From: Chionis minor
Taxonomy: Eukaryota; Chordata; Aves; Charadriiformes; Chionididae
Length of the DNA: 64,000 nucleotides
Reading direction: 5' to 3'
NCBI GenBank assembly: GCA_013398295.1
Contig: VZSF01007115.1
Coordinates: 186,001 to 250,000, forward strand
Positions 63,401 through 64,000 of the stretch are shown piece after piece; the stretch's first letter is position 1, and the number at the start of each line of letters is the position of its first letter. The translations under genes were made by a program, and so were the position numbers. Under the pieces are notes generated by a model that ran no database searches, was not told the DNA's origin, and saw only the letters and a program-made list of their open reading frames with translations.

Positions 63401-64000
63401 GTGGGACAAAATACTGGAGAGCCATTAAGAATGGAGTATTACTATATAAACACATAGCTGGCATAAGGTGAGTAACAAATAATGAGAAGATTAGCATATC
63501 CGACTTATTGATTGTTAGAATAGAGGTAGCTAAAGGTAGAGGTGTTTTGTACTACATGTATAGCAATAACCTTTGGTATGAGGCCTCTAGTCTTTAAATG
63601 ACCAAAAAAGAAACTTAACGTCTTAAGTACTGCATTTCAAGTAGAAAATGGTTATTAACACTTGCAAACTCAAAATTTGGTTAGTTGTGTCAGCTGTCTC
63701 ATTGTGTCAGTTAAGACTTTTGTAAATGTACAGAAAATACCCTCATGAGACATTTTGGTAATCAGGAAAATGATTTGATATGTGAAAGAACTGATTGAAA
63801 AATAATGTATTATTTAGAGACCGATTATGTAAAAACTTTTTGAATTTACTGAAATGCATCAGTGAATGCTGCTTTTCAGCTTGCTTTCAACAGTAAGTTT
63901 GAGGATCAGTATCAAGGTTATCCTGGGCAAGCTTGATCAATTAAATATCCGTAAGGAAAACCTAAGCTGAGAGTGCTGTTCACATCTAGGAGGGCCTGTC
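63401..64000. other. Noncoding stretch to window end
   Basis: AT-rich with no open frame of note. It contains the strong donor-like site at 63468 but no acceptor that would define an exon. Confidence 0.5.

Noticed and set aside
1..64000. A new defence system, gene cluster, CRISPR array or phage
   Set aside because: The window is vertebrate noncoding DNA; no regularly spaced repeats, operons or gene clusters are present.

Overview
This window looks like bird nuclear DNA, mostly intergenic or intronic. The strongest evidence is three pieces of CR1 retrotransposon, the dominant avian LINE. One is a well-preserved CR1 3' end (about 55990-56388), one is an internally deleted CR1 with reverse transcriptase sequence (about 22895-23756), and one is an older 3' end in reverse orientation (about 22672-22850). 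An older CR1/L2-type reverse transcriptase remnant lies near 47285-47415, and a near-palindromic ancient amniote repeat lies near 45382-45488. The rest is AT-rich, poor in CpG and dense in stop codons. I saw no bacterial operon, phage, CRISPR array, rRNA or tRNA, and I could not name a single protein-coding gene.

Layout. 1-14265: no gene seen; only small duplications, palindromes and homopolymer runs. 14266-14441: a short open stretch with coding-like codon use, two hydrophobic segments and a donor-like end; it is the best candidate for a coding exon. 14442-22671: mainly featureless, with two possible noncoding exons. 22672-23756: the CR1 pair. 23757-35137: no gene seen; includes a T-run interrupted by an N, some GC-richer patches and RFX-like motifs. 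35138-38149: a 75-base A-run followed by two possible minus-strand exons with good splice sites. 38150-55382: AT-rich, with simple repeats, the two ancient repeats and weaker exon candidates. 55383-56388: a short minus-strand exon candidate and the CR1 3' end.

57395-63400 is the most coherent unannotated structure. Several segments on the plus strand are each bounded by a pyrimidine-rich acceptor and a GTAAGT/GTGAGT-type donor, ending in a possible last exon with AATAAA at 63378. No long reading frame runs through them, so the simplest reading is a spliced long noncoding RNA or the untranslated part of a gene continuing outside the window. It holds one 56-codon frame across a splice junction.

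Limits: every exon call rests on splice-site and reading-frame inspection by eye, without RNA, alignment or database evidence. Short open frames elsewhere look like chance. I did not find a convincing new biological system; the candidate right-end transcript and the 14.3 kb membrane-like exon are the items most worth checking.
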